A DNA stretch of 64,000 bases from an uncultured beta proteobacterium (lineage in GTDB: Bacteria; Pseudomonadota; Gammaproteobacteria; Burkholderiales; Burkholderiaceae_C). Made by a program: the position numbers and the translations under genes. Of the stretch, positions 9,843-21,300 are shown piece after piece. The stretch's first letter is position 1, and the number at the start of each line of letters is the position of its first letter. The notes under the pieces were generated by a model. That model had not been told where the DNA came from, made no database searches, and saw only the letters and a list, made by a program, of their open reading frames with translations. The DNA is taken from contig CAJAES010000100.1 in the NCBI GenBank assembly GCA_903938815.1, positions 1 to 64,000 of the forward strand, given 5' to 3'.

Positions 9843-11831
9843 TCAGTCGCCCAGCGCCAGGCCTTCGCGGCGCGGGTCGGCGCCGCCTTGCAGGCGGGTC
9901 TGCCCGTCGACCGGCACGCGCAGGATGGTGGAGACACCGCTGCTCTGCGCCGAGACCGACACGGTGTGGCCCATCGAACGCAAGCCGGTCACCAGCGCAT
10001 CACCGTTGCCGTTGTCGGTGGCCAGGATATTCGGGTGCTCGCCGCCGATGCCGGTGGTGGCGCTGTTGGACGACCCGAAGTTGGCGAGAGACGTCGCCTG
10101 CTGGGCGTTCAGGCCCCAGTCCAGCGCGGCCACCACGGTCTTGGTGACGAACTGGATGATGGCCGCGCCGCCCGGCGAGCCGGTCACCATGGCCAGTTCA
10201 CCGGCGGAGCCGTCGGCGTTGCGCTTGAGCACGACGGTGGGCGCCATCGAGCTGCGCGGGCGCTTGAGTGGCTCGACCCGGTTGGCGATGGGGCCGTTCA
10301 CGTCGCTGGGCGCCGACGAGAAGTCGGTCAGCTCGTTGTTGAGCAGGAAGCCGCGCACGAAGCGGTAAGCGCCCATGCCACTCTCGATGGTGGTCGTCAT
10401 CGAGACGGCGTTGCCCTTGGCGTCGATGATGGACACGTGCGAGGTGCCCTTGCCTTCCTGCGCACTGCTGCCCAGCGCGCCCATGCCCGCGAACACGCCC
10501 GGCTGGGCCACGCCCATGCTGGTCGAGAAGCTGATCAGGTTGGCACGGTCGCGCAGGTAGGCCTTGTCGATCAGCGTCGAGACGCCGTTGCCCGGCAGCG
10601 GCACGAAGTCGGTGTCGGCGACGTACTTGTTGCGGTCGGCGTAGGCCAGGCGCTGGGCCTCGCTGATGAGGTGCACGCCCATCACGCTCGGCTTGCCGCC
10701 CTCGCCGTCCAGGGCGGTCGGGCCGAAGGCATTGAGGCCGAAGTTCTCCAGGATGCCCAGCGACTGCGCGACGGCGATGCCGCCCGAGGACGGCGGGCCC
10801 ATCCCGCAGACCTGGTGGGCGCGGTAGTCGATGCACACCGGCGCGCGGCGCTTGGCTTCGTAGCCCGCCAGGTCGGCCAGCGTGGTGGCGCCGGGGGTGA
10901 GCGCGCCGGGGGCGTCGGAGCCGGCCTCGGTGCGGTTGATCTCGGCCACGATGTCGGCCGCGATCGGGCCGGTGTAGAACGCCGAGGCGCCGCCGCTGGC
11001 GATGGCGCGCAAGGTGTCGGCATAGGCCGGGTTCTGGATCGTCTCGCCGAGCAGCTTGGGCGTGAGGTCGGCCTTCAGGAAGTAGGACACGGCGTCGGGG
11101 TCGCGCAGCAGGTTGGCGCGCGCGCCGGCGATGGCCTCGGCCATGCGGCCGCTGATCGCGAAGCCGTTGGCCGCGTAGCCGATGCCGGCATCGAACAGGC
11201 CGCTCCAGGGCAGGCTGCCATGCTCGCCGTGCAGCATCTCGAGCACGCTCACGGTGCCCGGGGTGCCGATGCTGCGGCCGCTGGCGCGCGCGTTGGGCAG
11301 GGGTGCCGTCTGGTTCGCGTCGCTCACCCAGCGCAGGTAGTTCTCGGTGGCGCCTGAGGGCGCGGTCTCGCGGCCGTCGTAGGTCTGCACCGTCTTCGAG
11401 GCGGCGTCGTAGTGCACGACGAACATGCCGCCACCCAGGCCGCTGGATTGCGGTTCCACCAGGCCCAGCACCATCTGCACCGCCACGGCGGCGTCGGCGG
11501 CGCTGCCGCCGGCGGCCAGCACATCGCAACCGGCCTTGGTGGCCAGCGGGTTGGCCGTGACGACCATGAAGGTCTTGGCCGCGACGGCCTGCTTGCCCAG
11601 GCGGTAGCCCGATGAGGGCTCGGGCAGCGACGGGTCGCCCGGCAGGCCGGAACCGACCGTGACCGTGCCGGAGTCGGTGACGACCTGGCAGGCGGTGGAC
11701 GCGGGTTCAGCGCCCGGCAGCGGGCCCTTGTCGTTGTCGCCGCCGCAGCCACCGGCCCACAGGGCGGTGCTCAGCGCGGCGAGCAGCGGAACCAGCGCGA
11801 AGCGCCGGCGCAGGATGGTCGTGTCACTCAT
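9843..11831 (-). CDS. ggt: Gamma-glutamyltransferase, probable lipoprotein
   Basis: A 662-residue periplasmic Ntn-hydrolase that cleaves or transfers gamma-glutamyl groups, for example from glutathione. The N-terminus has a positively charged, hydrophobic signal with a loose lipobox ending at C29 (LWAGGC). The gamma-glutamate-binding arginine lies in GRETAPSG (R154). The autoprocessing threonine is T463 in GKGTSHVSIIDAKG, where the precursor splits into large and small subunits. The oxyanion/substrate region follows as PRSSMAPTVV and GSPGGAAIIQF. A strong GGAGGT ribosome binding site precedes the ATG at 11831. Length is above the typical 580 residues mainly from the Pro/Ser-rich leader after the lipid anchor. 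It is followed in the same direction by no coupled gene. Confidence 0.93.
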   Translation of the reverse strand: MSDTTILRRRFALVPLLAALSTALWAGGCGGDNDKGPLPGAEPASTACQVVTDSGTVTVGSGLPGDPSLPEPSSGYRLGKQAVAAKTFMVVTANPLATKAGCDVLAAGGSAADAAVAVQMVLGLVEPQSSGLGGGMFVVHYDAASKTVQTYDGRETAPSGATENYLRWVSDANQTAPLPNARASGRSIGTPGTVSVLEMLHGEHGSLPWSGLFDAGIGYAANGFAISGRMAEAIAGARANLLRDPDAVSYFLKADLTPKLLGETIQNPAYADTLRAIASGGASAFYTGPIAADIVAEINRTEAGSDAPGALTPGATTLADLAGYEAKRRAPVCIDYRAHQVCGMGPPSSGGIAVAQSLGILENFGLNAFGPTALDGEGGKPSVMGVHLISEAQRLAYADRNKYVADTDFVPLPGNGVSTLIDKAYLRDRANLISFSTSMGVAQPGVFAGMGALGSSAQEGKGTSHVSIIDAKGNAVSMTTTIESGMGAYRFVRGFLLNNELTDFSSAPSDVNGPIANRVEPLKRPRSSMAPTVVLKRNADGSAGELAMVTGSPGGAAIIQFVTKTVVAALDWGLNAQQATSLANFGSSNSATTGIGGEHPNILATDNGNGDALVTGLRSMGHTVSVSAQSSGVSTILRVPVDGQTRLQGGADPRREGLALGD

Positions 11832-11885
11832 CGGGAACTACCTCCGGTTGTTGTCCAGCGGTTGTAACCCGATTCGGGGCGGTTG

Positions 11886-14598
<2,713 letters not shown>

Positions 14599-14641
14599 CG
14601 GCGGGCACCCGCGGGGCATGGCCTGCCGCCGGCGGCGGCGC

Positions 14642-14663
14642 TAGGGTGCGGCCACGCACCCTA
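14642..14663 (+). terminator. Stem-loop after chrA
   Basis: Perfect 9-bp arms (TAGGGTGCG and its complement) around a 4-base loop, 44 bases after the chrA stop. There is no T-run, so it may be a weak or Rho-assisted terminator or an mRNA-stabilising hairpin. The second chrA-like copy at 20.5-21.2 kb lacks an equivalent. Confidence 0.5.
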
Positions 14664-14702
14664 CCCGCGCCCGGCCGACCCCGGATGACACTTGAGACCC
14701 CG

Positions 14703-14810
14703 ATGACGAATTCTTCCCGCGTTCCCGGCCTCGGGCTGCGCCGCATGGGCCCATGTGACCAACGGTCCGCGACCCCGTCCGGCCCGCGCACAGGGAACAG
14801 CGCGCGATGA
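14703..14810 (+). CDS. Small 35-codon ORF coupled to hydrolase copy 1
   Basis: ATG at 14703, 35 codons rich in Arg, Pro, Gly and Ser, ending in S-A-R-stop. Its TGA overlaps the hydrolase ATG (ATGA at 14807-14810). The ribosome binding site is weak. An ORF of identical length, the same last three residues and the same ATGA overlap precedes hydrolase copy 2 (21301-21408), though the sequences between have little similarity. It may be a leader that couples translation rather than a functional protein. No family recognised. Confidence 0.35.
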   Translation: MTNSSRVPGLGLRRMGPCDQRSATPSGPRTGNSAR

Positions 14811-15700
14811 GCGCGATGAACCAACCGCCCCTTCCGCCCGCGGTCAGCGGCGAACTCGTGCACCTGGGCGGCCCCGCCGGGCCGTTGGCCGTGTACGTGG
14901 CGGGCCAGGGTCCGCCGCTGCTGCTGGTGCACAGCGTCAATGCCGCGGCCTCGGCGGCCGAGGTGAAGCCGCTGCACGAACACTTCGCCGCCACGCACAC
15001 CGTGTTCTCGCTCGACCTGCCGGGCTACGGCTTCTCCGACCGCAGCCAGCGCGCCTACACACCGCGCCTGATGACGGACGCGCTGCATGCCACTGTGGCG
15101 CTGATGCACGAACGCTGCGGTCACGCGCCGGTGGACGCGCTCGCACTGTCGCTCTCGTGCGAGTTCCTGGCGCGCGCGGCCGTGGAGCAACCGGGGCATT
15201 TCCGCAGCCTGGCCTTCGTCAGCCCGACCGGCTTCATCGGGCACACCCCGCGGCGCGGCCCGCCGGGCAGCACGCGCGGCCTGCCCTGGCTGCACCGCGC
15301 GCTGACCGGGCCGGGTTGGGGCGGCGCGCTGTTCCGCGGCCTCACGCGACCCGGCGTCATCCGCTACTTCCTCGAGCGGACCTGGGGCGGCAAGGGCATC
15401 GACGAAGCGCTGTGGCGCTACGACCTCGTCACCACGCGCCAGCCCGGCGCCGAGCACGCGCCGCTGCACTTCCTGTCGGCCGGTCTGTTCAGCGCCGATA
15501 TCCACACGCTGTACGAGCAGCTCGCGCAGCCGGTGTGGGCGACGCACGGCGTGCGCGGCGACTTCACCGATTACCGGGGCCTGAGCCTCGTGCGGGACCG
15601 GCCTCACTGGCAAATCGACGTGCTACCCACCGGGGCGCTGCCGCACTTCGAGGTGCCGCAGGATTTCTTCCGGCGCTGCGAAGCGTTCCTGCGTCGCTGA
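14807..15700 (+). CDS. Alpha/beta hydrolase, copy 1
   Basis: A 297-residue alpha/beta-hydrolase fold protein with oxyanion strand PPLLLVHSVNAAAS and cap region. The nucleophile elbow is unusual: A-L-S-L-S (113-117) replaces the classical G-x-S-x-G, with S115 as the expected nucleophile flanked by small residues. Acid and base candidates are D in THGVRGDFTDY and H in LPHFEVPQDF near the C-terminus. No signal peptide. The ATG at 14807 overlaps the preceding 35-codon ORF; an ATG at 14816 is an alternative. About 30-35 substitutions in roughly 285 aligned residues separate it from copy 2 (my count by eye). Substrate unknown; the constant neighbour is the chromate transporter gene. Confidence 0.85.
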   Translation: MSAMNQPPLPPAVSGELVHLGGPAGPLAVYVAGQGPPLLLVHSVNAAASAAEVKPLHEHFAATHTVFSLDLPGYGFSDRSQRAYTPRLMTDALHATVALMHERCGHAPVDALALSLSCEFLARAAVEQPGHFRSLAFVSPTGFIGHTPRRGPPGSTRGLPWLHRALTGPGWGGALFRGLTRPGVIRYFLERTWGGKGIDEALWRYDLVTTRQPGAEHAPLHFLSAGLFSADIHTLYEQLAQPVWATHGVRGDFTDYRGLSLVRDRPHWQIDVLPTGALPHFEVPQDFFRRCEAFLRR

Positions 15701-16143
15701 GGCCCCATCCAGCGGCGTGCCCCCACCGGGCCGCGGATCGCGCGCGGCGCGGCTGCGACCGCGTTGCCCGGGCAGCAGCGGCCGACCCGCGGCTTACCCG
15801 CGGCGAGGCCCGCGCTCACGACGAAAGTCCTGCCTGCGCGGCAGACGCGCGCGCTCGAAGCACCCTGAATCAGGGTTCTGACGAGACTCCCCGCCAAGCG
15901 AACGGCGCGTTCGCCCAGCGAGCGACCGGGCTGGACGATGCGAGCAAGGCGGATTCACGACGCCTGATCAAAAGCACCAAAACCATGCAAAAAGTCCGAT
16001 ATGCACCTGTTTTTGTCGCTATTTTAGCGCTTTAAATCAATAAAACTACTTATACTTGTCTTCAGCGCACCATTTCAGAGCATTCAAAACACGCTCCGAT
16101 CATTCCGAACCATTGGGCCGGCGCAGCCCGCAAGGACCCTTCC
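15701..16143. other. Long intergenic region with A+T-rich leader
   Basis: 443 bases without a convincing gene. The first half is GC-rich; a small perfect stem (ACCCTG-AAT-CAGGGT) lies near 15861-15875, possibly ending the hydrolase transcript. From about 15960 to 16090 the base composition turns markedly A+T-rich, unlike its surroundings, which fits a promoter region for the binding-protein/receptor operon. Confidence 0.5.
16028..16056 (+). promoter_or_regulatory. Possible promoter of the binding-protein/receptor operon
   Basis: TATACT at 16051-16056 is a good -10 match inside the A+T-rich stretch. The -35 region near 16028-16033 (CGCTTT) is poor, so an activator or a different sigma factor may be used. 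I do not see a clear FliA consensus. Confidence 0.3.
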
Positions 16144-16914
16144 ATGATCTTCCAACGCGTCTCACTCGCCATCCTCGCTTCGGCCAGCCTGATCTGCAGC
16201 ACCCTTGCCCACGCGGCACCGCTGGAGATCGCGGGTTCAAGCTCGGTCCAGAAAAGCATCGTCGACCCAGTCACCGCCAAGGCGAGAGACGCAGGCATCG
16301 ACGTGAAGATGCTCGGTGTGGGCACCGGCAAAGGCATGCAGATGCTGATCGAAGGCAAGGTCAGCGTCGCGGCGATATCCGACGAGCTGGCGGACGCCGT
16401 CAACGCTGCGAAGAAGGCCGGCGCGGGCAGCGCGCCTGCCAACCTGAAGATGACCACCATCCTGAAAGAGCAGATGGTCCCGATCGTTCACGCCGACAAC
16501 AAGGTGGCCGAACTGACCAAGGACCAGCTCCGCGCCATCTTCACCGGCAAGACCACCAACTGGAAGGAACTGGGCGGCGCCGACCTGCCCATTGTGCTGG
16601 TGGTACCGGCGGCCGGCTCCGGCACGCGCGGCGTAGTGGAGCGGCAGGTGCTCGGGGGGGCTGCGTTTGCAGCCAACGCCAAGGAGCTGCGGACTTCCGC
16701 TGCCGAGGCGGTCGAGGTGGGTCGCGACAAGGCCGCTATCGGCTACGTCGGTTCGGGCACGGCCGAAGGCGCCAAGGGCAAGGTGCGCGAAGTGAAGGGG
16801 CCTGATGTGCATCGGCCGCTGGGCTTCGTGACGGTGGGCGAACCGTCGGGCGAGGTCAAGAAGTTCCTCGACTTCCTGCAGACGGCCGAGGCCAAGAAGC
16901 TGTTCCTGGACTGA
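16144..16914 (+). CDS. PstS-like periplasmic substrate-binding protein
   Basis: A 256-residue protein with a signal peptide (cleavage expected after AHA near residue 24) and a PBP-like fold of the phosphate-binding type: IAGSSSVQKSIVDPV at the mature N-terminus, and VPAAGSGTRGVVERQVL, which resembles the SGTR anion-binding motif of PstS. It is shorter than classical PstS (about 320). No ABC permease or ATPase gene adjoins; instead a chemotaxis receptor gene starts 52 bases downstream in the same direction. A role as sensor-feeding binding protein for phosphate or a related oxyanion taxis is a reasonable inference, as opposed to uptake. Confidence 0.82.
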   Translation: MIFQRVSLAILASASLICSTLAHAAPLEIAGSSSVQKSIVDPVTAKARDAGIDVKMLGVGTGKGMQMLIEGKVSVAAISDELADAVNAAKKAGAGSAPANLKMTTILKEQMVPIVHADNKVAELTKDQLRAIFTGKTTNWKELGGADLPIVLVVPAAGSGTRGVVERQVLGGAAFAANAKELRTSAAEAVEVGRDKAAIGYVGSGTAEGAKGKVREVKGPDVHRPLGFVTVGEPSGEVKKFLDFLQTAEAKKLFLD

Positions 16915-16966
16915 TCTGCGCCATCAGACCGAGCCCCAGCGCTCTGAAAACTTCGGGAGCCCCGAG

Positions 16967-18535
16967 ATGTTGAAAACTGTCAAAGCCAAGCTGCTCACGT
17001 CCTTCATGGGCATCATCCTCGCGCTGACCGCCGTGGTGGCCGTGGCCCTGGTTTCGCTGAAGAACTCGGCCGGCGAATTGCGCCAGACGGCGTTGGTCCG
17101 CGTGTCCCAGCTGCAGAAGCTGGGGCAGCTAGAGTCATCTGCCCTGCAGCGGGCCGTGAACGTGCGCGACCTCGCGATGAACGAGGACATGAAAGTGCAG
17201 ACCGCCCTGGTCGACGCCTCCAGGCGTCTCGAGGCCCAAGGCAAGACGCTGCTGGACGAACTGCGGGCCCTCGCGACATCGGCCGAAGAGCAGGCTGCGC
17301 TCGAGCGCCTGGCGGCCATCTCCGGCAAGGTGGACGGCCTGCTCGCGGAGGTCGGCAAGTTGATCGACGAGGGGCGCTTCGACGACATCAAGCCGCTGGT
17401 GCTCGATCAGGTCCGGCCCCAACAGCAGGCGTTCACGGAGGCCTTGGGCGAGCTGGTGGCCACGCGATCGACGGACGCCCAGGAAGATGCGGTGAAAACG
17501 ATCGCCAGCATCGACCGCACGGTGATCGGCTTGCTGGGGGTCGGGCTGCTGGTGGGCCTGGTGGCGTGCGCAGCCGGCTGGCTGGTGAGCCGCTCCATCA
17601 CCAGCTTGCTAGGGGGTGAACCCATGGATGCGGTGCTGACCGCCCGCGCCATTGCCGCCGGAGACTTGTCCACGCGCTTCGACATGCAGGGCGGACGACG
17701 CGACAGCCTGATGGCGGCCCTCAATGACATGCAGGACAGCTTGTCCGTGTTGGTGGGCCGAGTGCGACAGGCCTCGGAGAGCGTGGCCGGCGCCAGCAGT
17801 GAAATCGCCCAAGGCAACATGGACCTGAGTTCGCGCACCGAAGAGCAGGCCAGTTCCCTGCAGCAGACGGCGGCGTCGATGGAGCAGCTCGGGTCGACCG
17901 TCCGCCAGACGGCCGAAAACGCCGTCCAGGCCAGTCAGCTGGCCCTGAACGCCAGCCAGGTCGCGACCGACGGCGGCGCCGCCGTGAACGGCGTGGTGTC
18001 GACCATGCAGCAGATCGATGCGAGTTCAAAGAAGATCGTTGACATCATCGGCGTCATCGACGGCATTGCATTCCAGACCAACATCCTGGCATTGAACGCT
18101 GCGGTCGAAGCGGCCCGCGCGGGCGAGCAAGGGCGAGGCTTCGCAGTCGTGGCCAGCGAAGTGCGCAGCCTGGCCCAGCGATCGGCAGAAGCTGCCCGGG
18201 AGATCAAGGAGTTGATCGGCGCCAGCGTGGAGCACGTCGAGCGCGGCACCGCGATGGTGGACAAGGCGGGCCAGACGATGAACAACGTGGTCTCCTCCAT
18301 TCGACGCGTGGCAGACATCATGGCGGACATCAGCGTGGCTGCGAACCAGCAGAACGCCGGTGTGTCGCAAGTGTCCGATGCCGTGTCACAGATGGATCAC
18401 GCGACACAACAGAACGCGGCACTGGTGGAAGAAAGCGCCGCATCGGCCGAGAGCCTGCGGGAGCAGTCGATGCAGCTGGTGGCGGCCGTGGCAGAGTTCA
18501 AGCTGACAGCGTCGGCGAAGACGCACGCCAGCTAG
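16967..18535 (+). CDS. Methyl-accepting chemotaxis protein
   Basis: A 522-residue receptor: TM1 at about 11-30, a periplasmic helical domain (about 31-185, four-helix-bundle type), TM2 about 186-208, a HAMP domain (about 209-262), and a long cytoplasmic coiled coil with the conserved signalling hairpin IDGIAFQTNILALNAAVEAA. Glutamine/glutamate methylation helices flank it. The C-terminus ends soon after the coiled coil (AEFKLTASAKTHAS), without a CheR/CheB-binding WETF-type pentapeptide. Likely co-transcribed with the PstS-like gene 52 bases upstream. The stop codon TAG is part of the CTAG target duplicated by the insertion sequence immediately downstream; the gene itself is intact. Confidence 0.93.
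   Translation: MLKTVKAKLLTSFMGIILALTAVVAVALVSLKNSAGELRQTALVRVSQLQKLGQLESSALQRAVNVRDLAMNEDMKVQTALVDASRRLEAQGKTLLDELRALATSAEEQAALERLAAISGKVDGLLAEVGKLIDEGRFDDIKPLVLDQVRPQQQAFTEALGELVATRSTDAQEDAVKTIASIDRTVIGLLGVGLLVGLVACAAGWLVSRSITSLLGGEPMDAVLTARAIAAGDLSTRFDMQGGRRDSLMAALNDMQDSLSVLVGRVRQASESVAGASSEIAQGNMDLSSRTEEQASSLQQTAASMEQLGSTVRQTAENAVQASQLALNASQVATDGGAAVNGVVSTMQQIDASSKKIVDIIGVIDGIAFQTNILALNAAVEAARAGEQGRGFAVVASEVRSLAQRSAEAAREIKELIGASVEHVERGTAMVDKAGQTMNNVVSSIRRVADIMADISVAANQQNAGVSQVSDAVSQMDHATQQNAALVEESAASAESLREQSMQLVAAVAEFKLTASAKTHAS
18532..18535. repeat. Left CTAG flank of the insertion sequence
   Basis: CTAG directly abuts the left terminal repeat and is matched by CTAG at 20081-20084 on the right. 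It contributes the TAG stop codon of the chemotaxis receptor gene. Confidence 0.75.
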
Positions 18536-18639
18536 GAGTCTGCGCGGCAGAAGCCGCGCTGCCTCCTAGGCTTGAGCCTTTCGCACGGCTCCCCCGAGCC
18601 CCCTCCGCGAGGGAGCTCCAGCGTGTTGGACCGCACCCT

Positions 18640-18665
18640 CCAGCCTCCCTCCATGAGGGAGGCTC
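18640..18665 (-). terminator. Stem-loop after the transposase gene
   Basis: GCCTCCCTC and GAGGGAGGC form a strong perfect hairpin around CAT at 18643-18663, about 35 bases past the transposase stop on the minus strand. A second smaller hairpin (CCCTC-CGC-GAGGG) lies near 18600. There is no clear T-run. Confidence 0.45.
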
Positions 18666-18695
18666 CAGTCAGTCTGACGAGTGCTGTGCCGCCTT

Positions 18696-20015
18696 TCAGC
18701 CTGCGCTGAGCACCGCCATGCGCCGCAGGTTCAGCGCCATGCACTCGAGCTTCCATTCGGCCTGCGCCCGGTGCAGCCCCCGCAGGCTGAACTGCCGGAA
18801 CCCCAGCACGTTCTTGATCCAGCCGTTGGGCGGCTCGGCGATCCACTTGCGCTTGCGACAGGCCGCTCGTCCTTCGTCTGTCTTCAGCTTCTCAGCCATC
18901 GCCGCGGTGTGCGGGTTCCGCTCGGCGTTGATCTCCGCGTGCGCCTTGCCTTCCCGGCCGAGCGCCACCACCAGCTCGATCGGCGCACTCTTCAGGTTGT
19001 CCTCGCTGCGGTAGCCGGCGTCGGCCAGACCGAGTTCGGGCAGCTCACCCAGGTTCTCACCGACCGCCCGGATCATCGGCAGCAGCCAGTTGGCGTCGGG
19101 TGCGGTGTTGTCCAGCTCGGCCGCCACGATGATGTGCGCGGCCTCGTCTACCGCCGACTGTGCGTTGTACGCCGGGTCGTAGCCACCGCCTGCGCGCTTC
19201 ATGATCCGGCTGTCCGGGTCGGTGAAGTTCTCATGCGCCTTGTCCTCGGGCACGCCGAACTCGCGCTTGTAGCGCCCGCCCCGGGGCTGCCCGTCCGGGC
19301 CGCCGCGGGTGGCGGTCGTCGTCGTCGCTGCGGCCTCTCGCTCCAGGTCGGCTTCGCGTTGGCGTTTGTCCAGGCGTTCGCGGGCCTCCTGGATGGCCGC
19401 CAGGCGCGTCTGGCGCCGCTCGATCTCGGCGGGCAGGTCCAGCTCCGACTCGTTTGCTTCGGTCTCGTCGGTGGCCTTGGCGCGCGCCAGCAGCGCGTCG
19501 ATCTGCGCCTTCAGCTCCGCTTCGGCCTGCTTCATGCGCTCGTCGCTCATCGCCTTGTGGAGGCTGGCGTTGGCCTTGAGCTTGGTGCCGTCGATGGCCA
19601 CCGTGCCCAGCTTGACCAGGCCCATCTCACGGGCGAGCCTGACCACTTGCACGAACAGTTCCGACAGCTCCTTCGGATGGAACGCCCGGAAGTCGCAGAT
19701 CGTGCGGTGGCGCGGGAAGTTGCCCGCCGCCAGCATCCTAAATGCCAGGTCCTCGTGCAGCCGGCGCTCGATCTTGCGCGAGCTGAACACGCCCGTGGCG
19801 TAGGCGTAGATCAGCACCTTGACCATCATGGCCAGGTGGAAGGGCTGGTTGCGTGATCCGCCGCCTTCGTAGCGCGCGTAGAACGCCTTGAGCTCCAGCG
19901 CGTCAACGGTGTCGTTGATGAAGTGGGCCAGGTGACCTGCTGGCAGCCAGTTTTGCGGCGCCGCCGGCAGCAGCATCACCTGATCGAGTGCGCAGGGGCG
20001 GTAGCTCGCCGGCAT
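18696..20015 (-). CDS. IS1182-family transposase
   Basis: A 439-residue transposase with the N-terminal region typical of IS1182/IS1380-like DDE enzymes (YRPCALDQVMLLPAAPQNWLP, then HLAHFINDTVDAL). Likely catalytic acids lie in VAIDGTKLKANAS and GLADAGYRSED, and a C-terminal basic region ends the protein (RKRKWIAEPPNGWIKNVLGFRQFSLRG). A central low-complexity insertion (about 215-255, Glu/Arg/Thr-rich) is normal for the family. The ORF is intact, so the element may be active. Start at 20015, 49 bases inside the right terminal repeat. Confidence 0.92.
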   Translation of the reverse strand: MPASYRPCALDQVMLLPAAPQNWLPAGHLAHFINDTVDALELKAFYARYEGGGSRNQPFHLAMMVKVLIYAYATGVFSSRKIERRLHEDLAFRMLAAGNFPRHRTICDFRAFHPKELSELFVQVVRLAREMGLVKLGTVAIDGTKLKANASLHKAMSDERMKQAEAELKAQIDALLARAKATDETEANESELDLPAEIERRQTRLAAIQEARERLDKRQREADLEREAAATTTTATRGGPDGQPRGGRYKREFGVPEDKAHENFTDPDSRIMKRAGGGYDPAYNAQSAVDEAAHIIVAAELDNTAPDANWLLPMIRAVGENLGELPELGLADAGYRSEDNLKSAPIELVVALGREGKAHAEINAERNPHTAAMAEKLKTDEGRAACRKRKWIAEPPNGWIKNVLGFRQFSLRGLHRAQAEWKLECMALNLRRMAVLSAG

Positions 20016-20080
20016 GCCCCATCAGCGCACGCACCGTGCCCCCAGACATCAGGAACGACCCGGTTCTGCCGCGCAGAGTC

Positions 20081-20084
20081 CTAG
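20081..20084. repeat. Right CTAG flank of the insertion sequence
   Basis: Second copy of the CTAG target. On this side it falls inside the reading frame of the subtilase fragment, after the codons for D-V-L. Confidence 0.75.
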
Positions 20085-20514
20085 CACATCGGTTCCCGTG
20101 GTCATCAGGGCCGACTTGATCGCCATCGGCGACCCGCTGGGCTGGAGTTCCTTCATCAGAGCCGCCAGGCCTGCCACATGCGGGCTGGACATCGAGGTGC
20201 CGCTCAGCAGGTCGATATTGCGACCACCGTAGCCGATCGGAGACACCGCGGCGAGGATGTCCTGGCCGGGCGCGATCCGGTCCGGCTTCAGCAGATCACC
20301 ACCCCCGCCGCGCAGGGGCCCGCGCGACAAGAACGTTGCCGTGAAAGGCGCCGGCGCGCTGGCCAGGATGCTGGCCAGCGCGATGGACGCCTCAGCGCCA
20401 GCCGCGGCAGCATAGGCGAGGATGGCCGTGCGGTCCAGGTGGGACACATGCACCGTCGGCACCGCATGGAAGTCCGGATTCAACGAGTTGGAAGCCGTCT
20501 TGGCCAGGACCATG
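20081..20514 (-). pseudogene. Subtilase (S8) gene fragment, truncated at both ends
   Basis: About 144 residues of a subtilisin-family protease. On the minus strand it begins abruptly at 20514, where sequence related to the chromate transporter starts. It continues through a PA-type inserted domain (SNSLNPDFHAVPTVHV) and the peptidase core (GGGGDLLKPDRIAPGQDILA) to the catalytic serine region GTSMSSPHVAGLAALMKE, and ends at TTGTDVL where the insertion sequence cuts it. Asp and His of the triad are missing. It cannot be functional; the frame reads 10 residues into the IS before a stop. Confidence 0.85.
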
Positions 20515-21214
20515 CCCGGAGCACGCGCGCTTCACGCGCCGCGGGCTGGCGCGCGTGCTGGGCATCGGGATCGGCCTGTGGGCGCTGACGATGGCCGTGC
20601 TGGTGGCCGCGGTCGGCTGGGAGGGCACGCTCGCGCAGATGGGCTGGTTCTTCACGAAGGCCGCGCTGCTGACCTTCGGCGGCGCCTACGCGGTGCTGCC
20701 CTATGTCTACCAGGGAGGCGTCGAGACGCACGGCTGGCTCACCGACCCACAGATGATCGACGGCCTGGCGCTCGGCGAGACGACACCCGGGCCGTTGATC
20801 ATGGTGGTGGCCTTCGTCGGCTTCGTCGGCGGCTGGACGAAGGAAGTGCTGGGGCCGGATGCCATCTTCCTGGGCGCCGCGCTGGCGGCCACGGTGGCCA
20901 CCTGGTTCACGTTCCTGCCGTCCTTCGTCTTCATCCTCGCGGGCGGGCCGCTGGTGGAATCCACGCACGGCAAGCTCGGCTTCACGGCGCCGCTGACCGC
21001 CATCACCGCCGCAGTGGTGGGTGTCATCGGCAGCCTGGCGCTGTTCTTCGGGGTGCACGTGCTGTGGCCTGCAGGGATGCAGGGGCCCTTCGACGCCGTG
21101 GCCGCGGCCATCGCCCTGGGTGCGACACTCGCGCTGTTCCGCTGGAAGGCGGGCGTGATGCCGCTGCTGGGCGTGTGCGCGGCGCTCGGGCTGGTGATCA
21201 CGCTGCTGCGCTGA
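20515..21214 (+). pseudogene. Second copy of chrA, 3' half only
   Basis: The sequence is identical to 13899-13951 of chrA for about 50 bases, then diverges, with roughly 28 amino-acid differences over 220 residues (counted by eye). It encodes the complete second CHR domain and C-terminus but none of the first. The left breakpoint is sharp at 20515, where the subtilase fragment starts on the other strand. A GTG at 20555 could start a 219-residue single-domain protein. Since the breakpoint lies exactly at a recombination junction, I call this a remnant, although short one-domain CHR proteins exist and function in pairs. Confidence 0.75.
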
Positions 21215-21300
21215 CGGCAGGCGCGCGCGTCTCGTCGCCCACCGGCAGCGCCACGGCGCCCGAACGGCGCTGGCTCTCACCCGATACCGGAGAACTGTCC

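Larger units (their letters stand above)
18536..20080 (-). mobile_element. Complete IS1182-family insertion sequence
   Basis: A 1545-bp element bounded by 17-bp terminal inverted repeats, GAGTCTGCGCGGCAGAA at 18536-18552 and its complement at 20064-20080 with one mismatch. Both ends are flanked by CTAG. One intact transposase ORF fills it. Just inside the left end, a 7-bp perfect stem (GCGCGGC-AGAA-GCCGCGC, 18542-18559) could act as a transcript end for the receptor gene. Assignment to IS1182 rests on the transposase sequence. Confidence 0.88.

Noticed and set aside
20555-21214. An intact short-chain chromate transporter gene
   Set aside because: Short CHR proteins normally come as adjacent pairs and have their own start; here the frame continues to a breakpoint that matches the middle of the long chrA.
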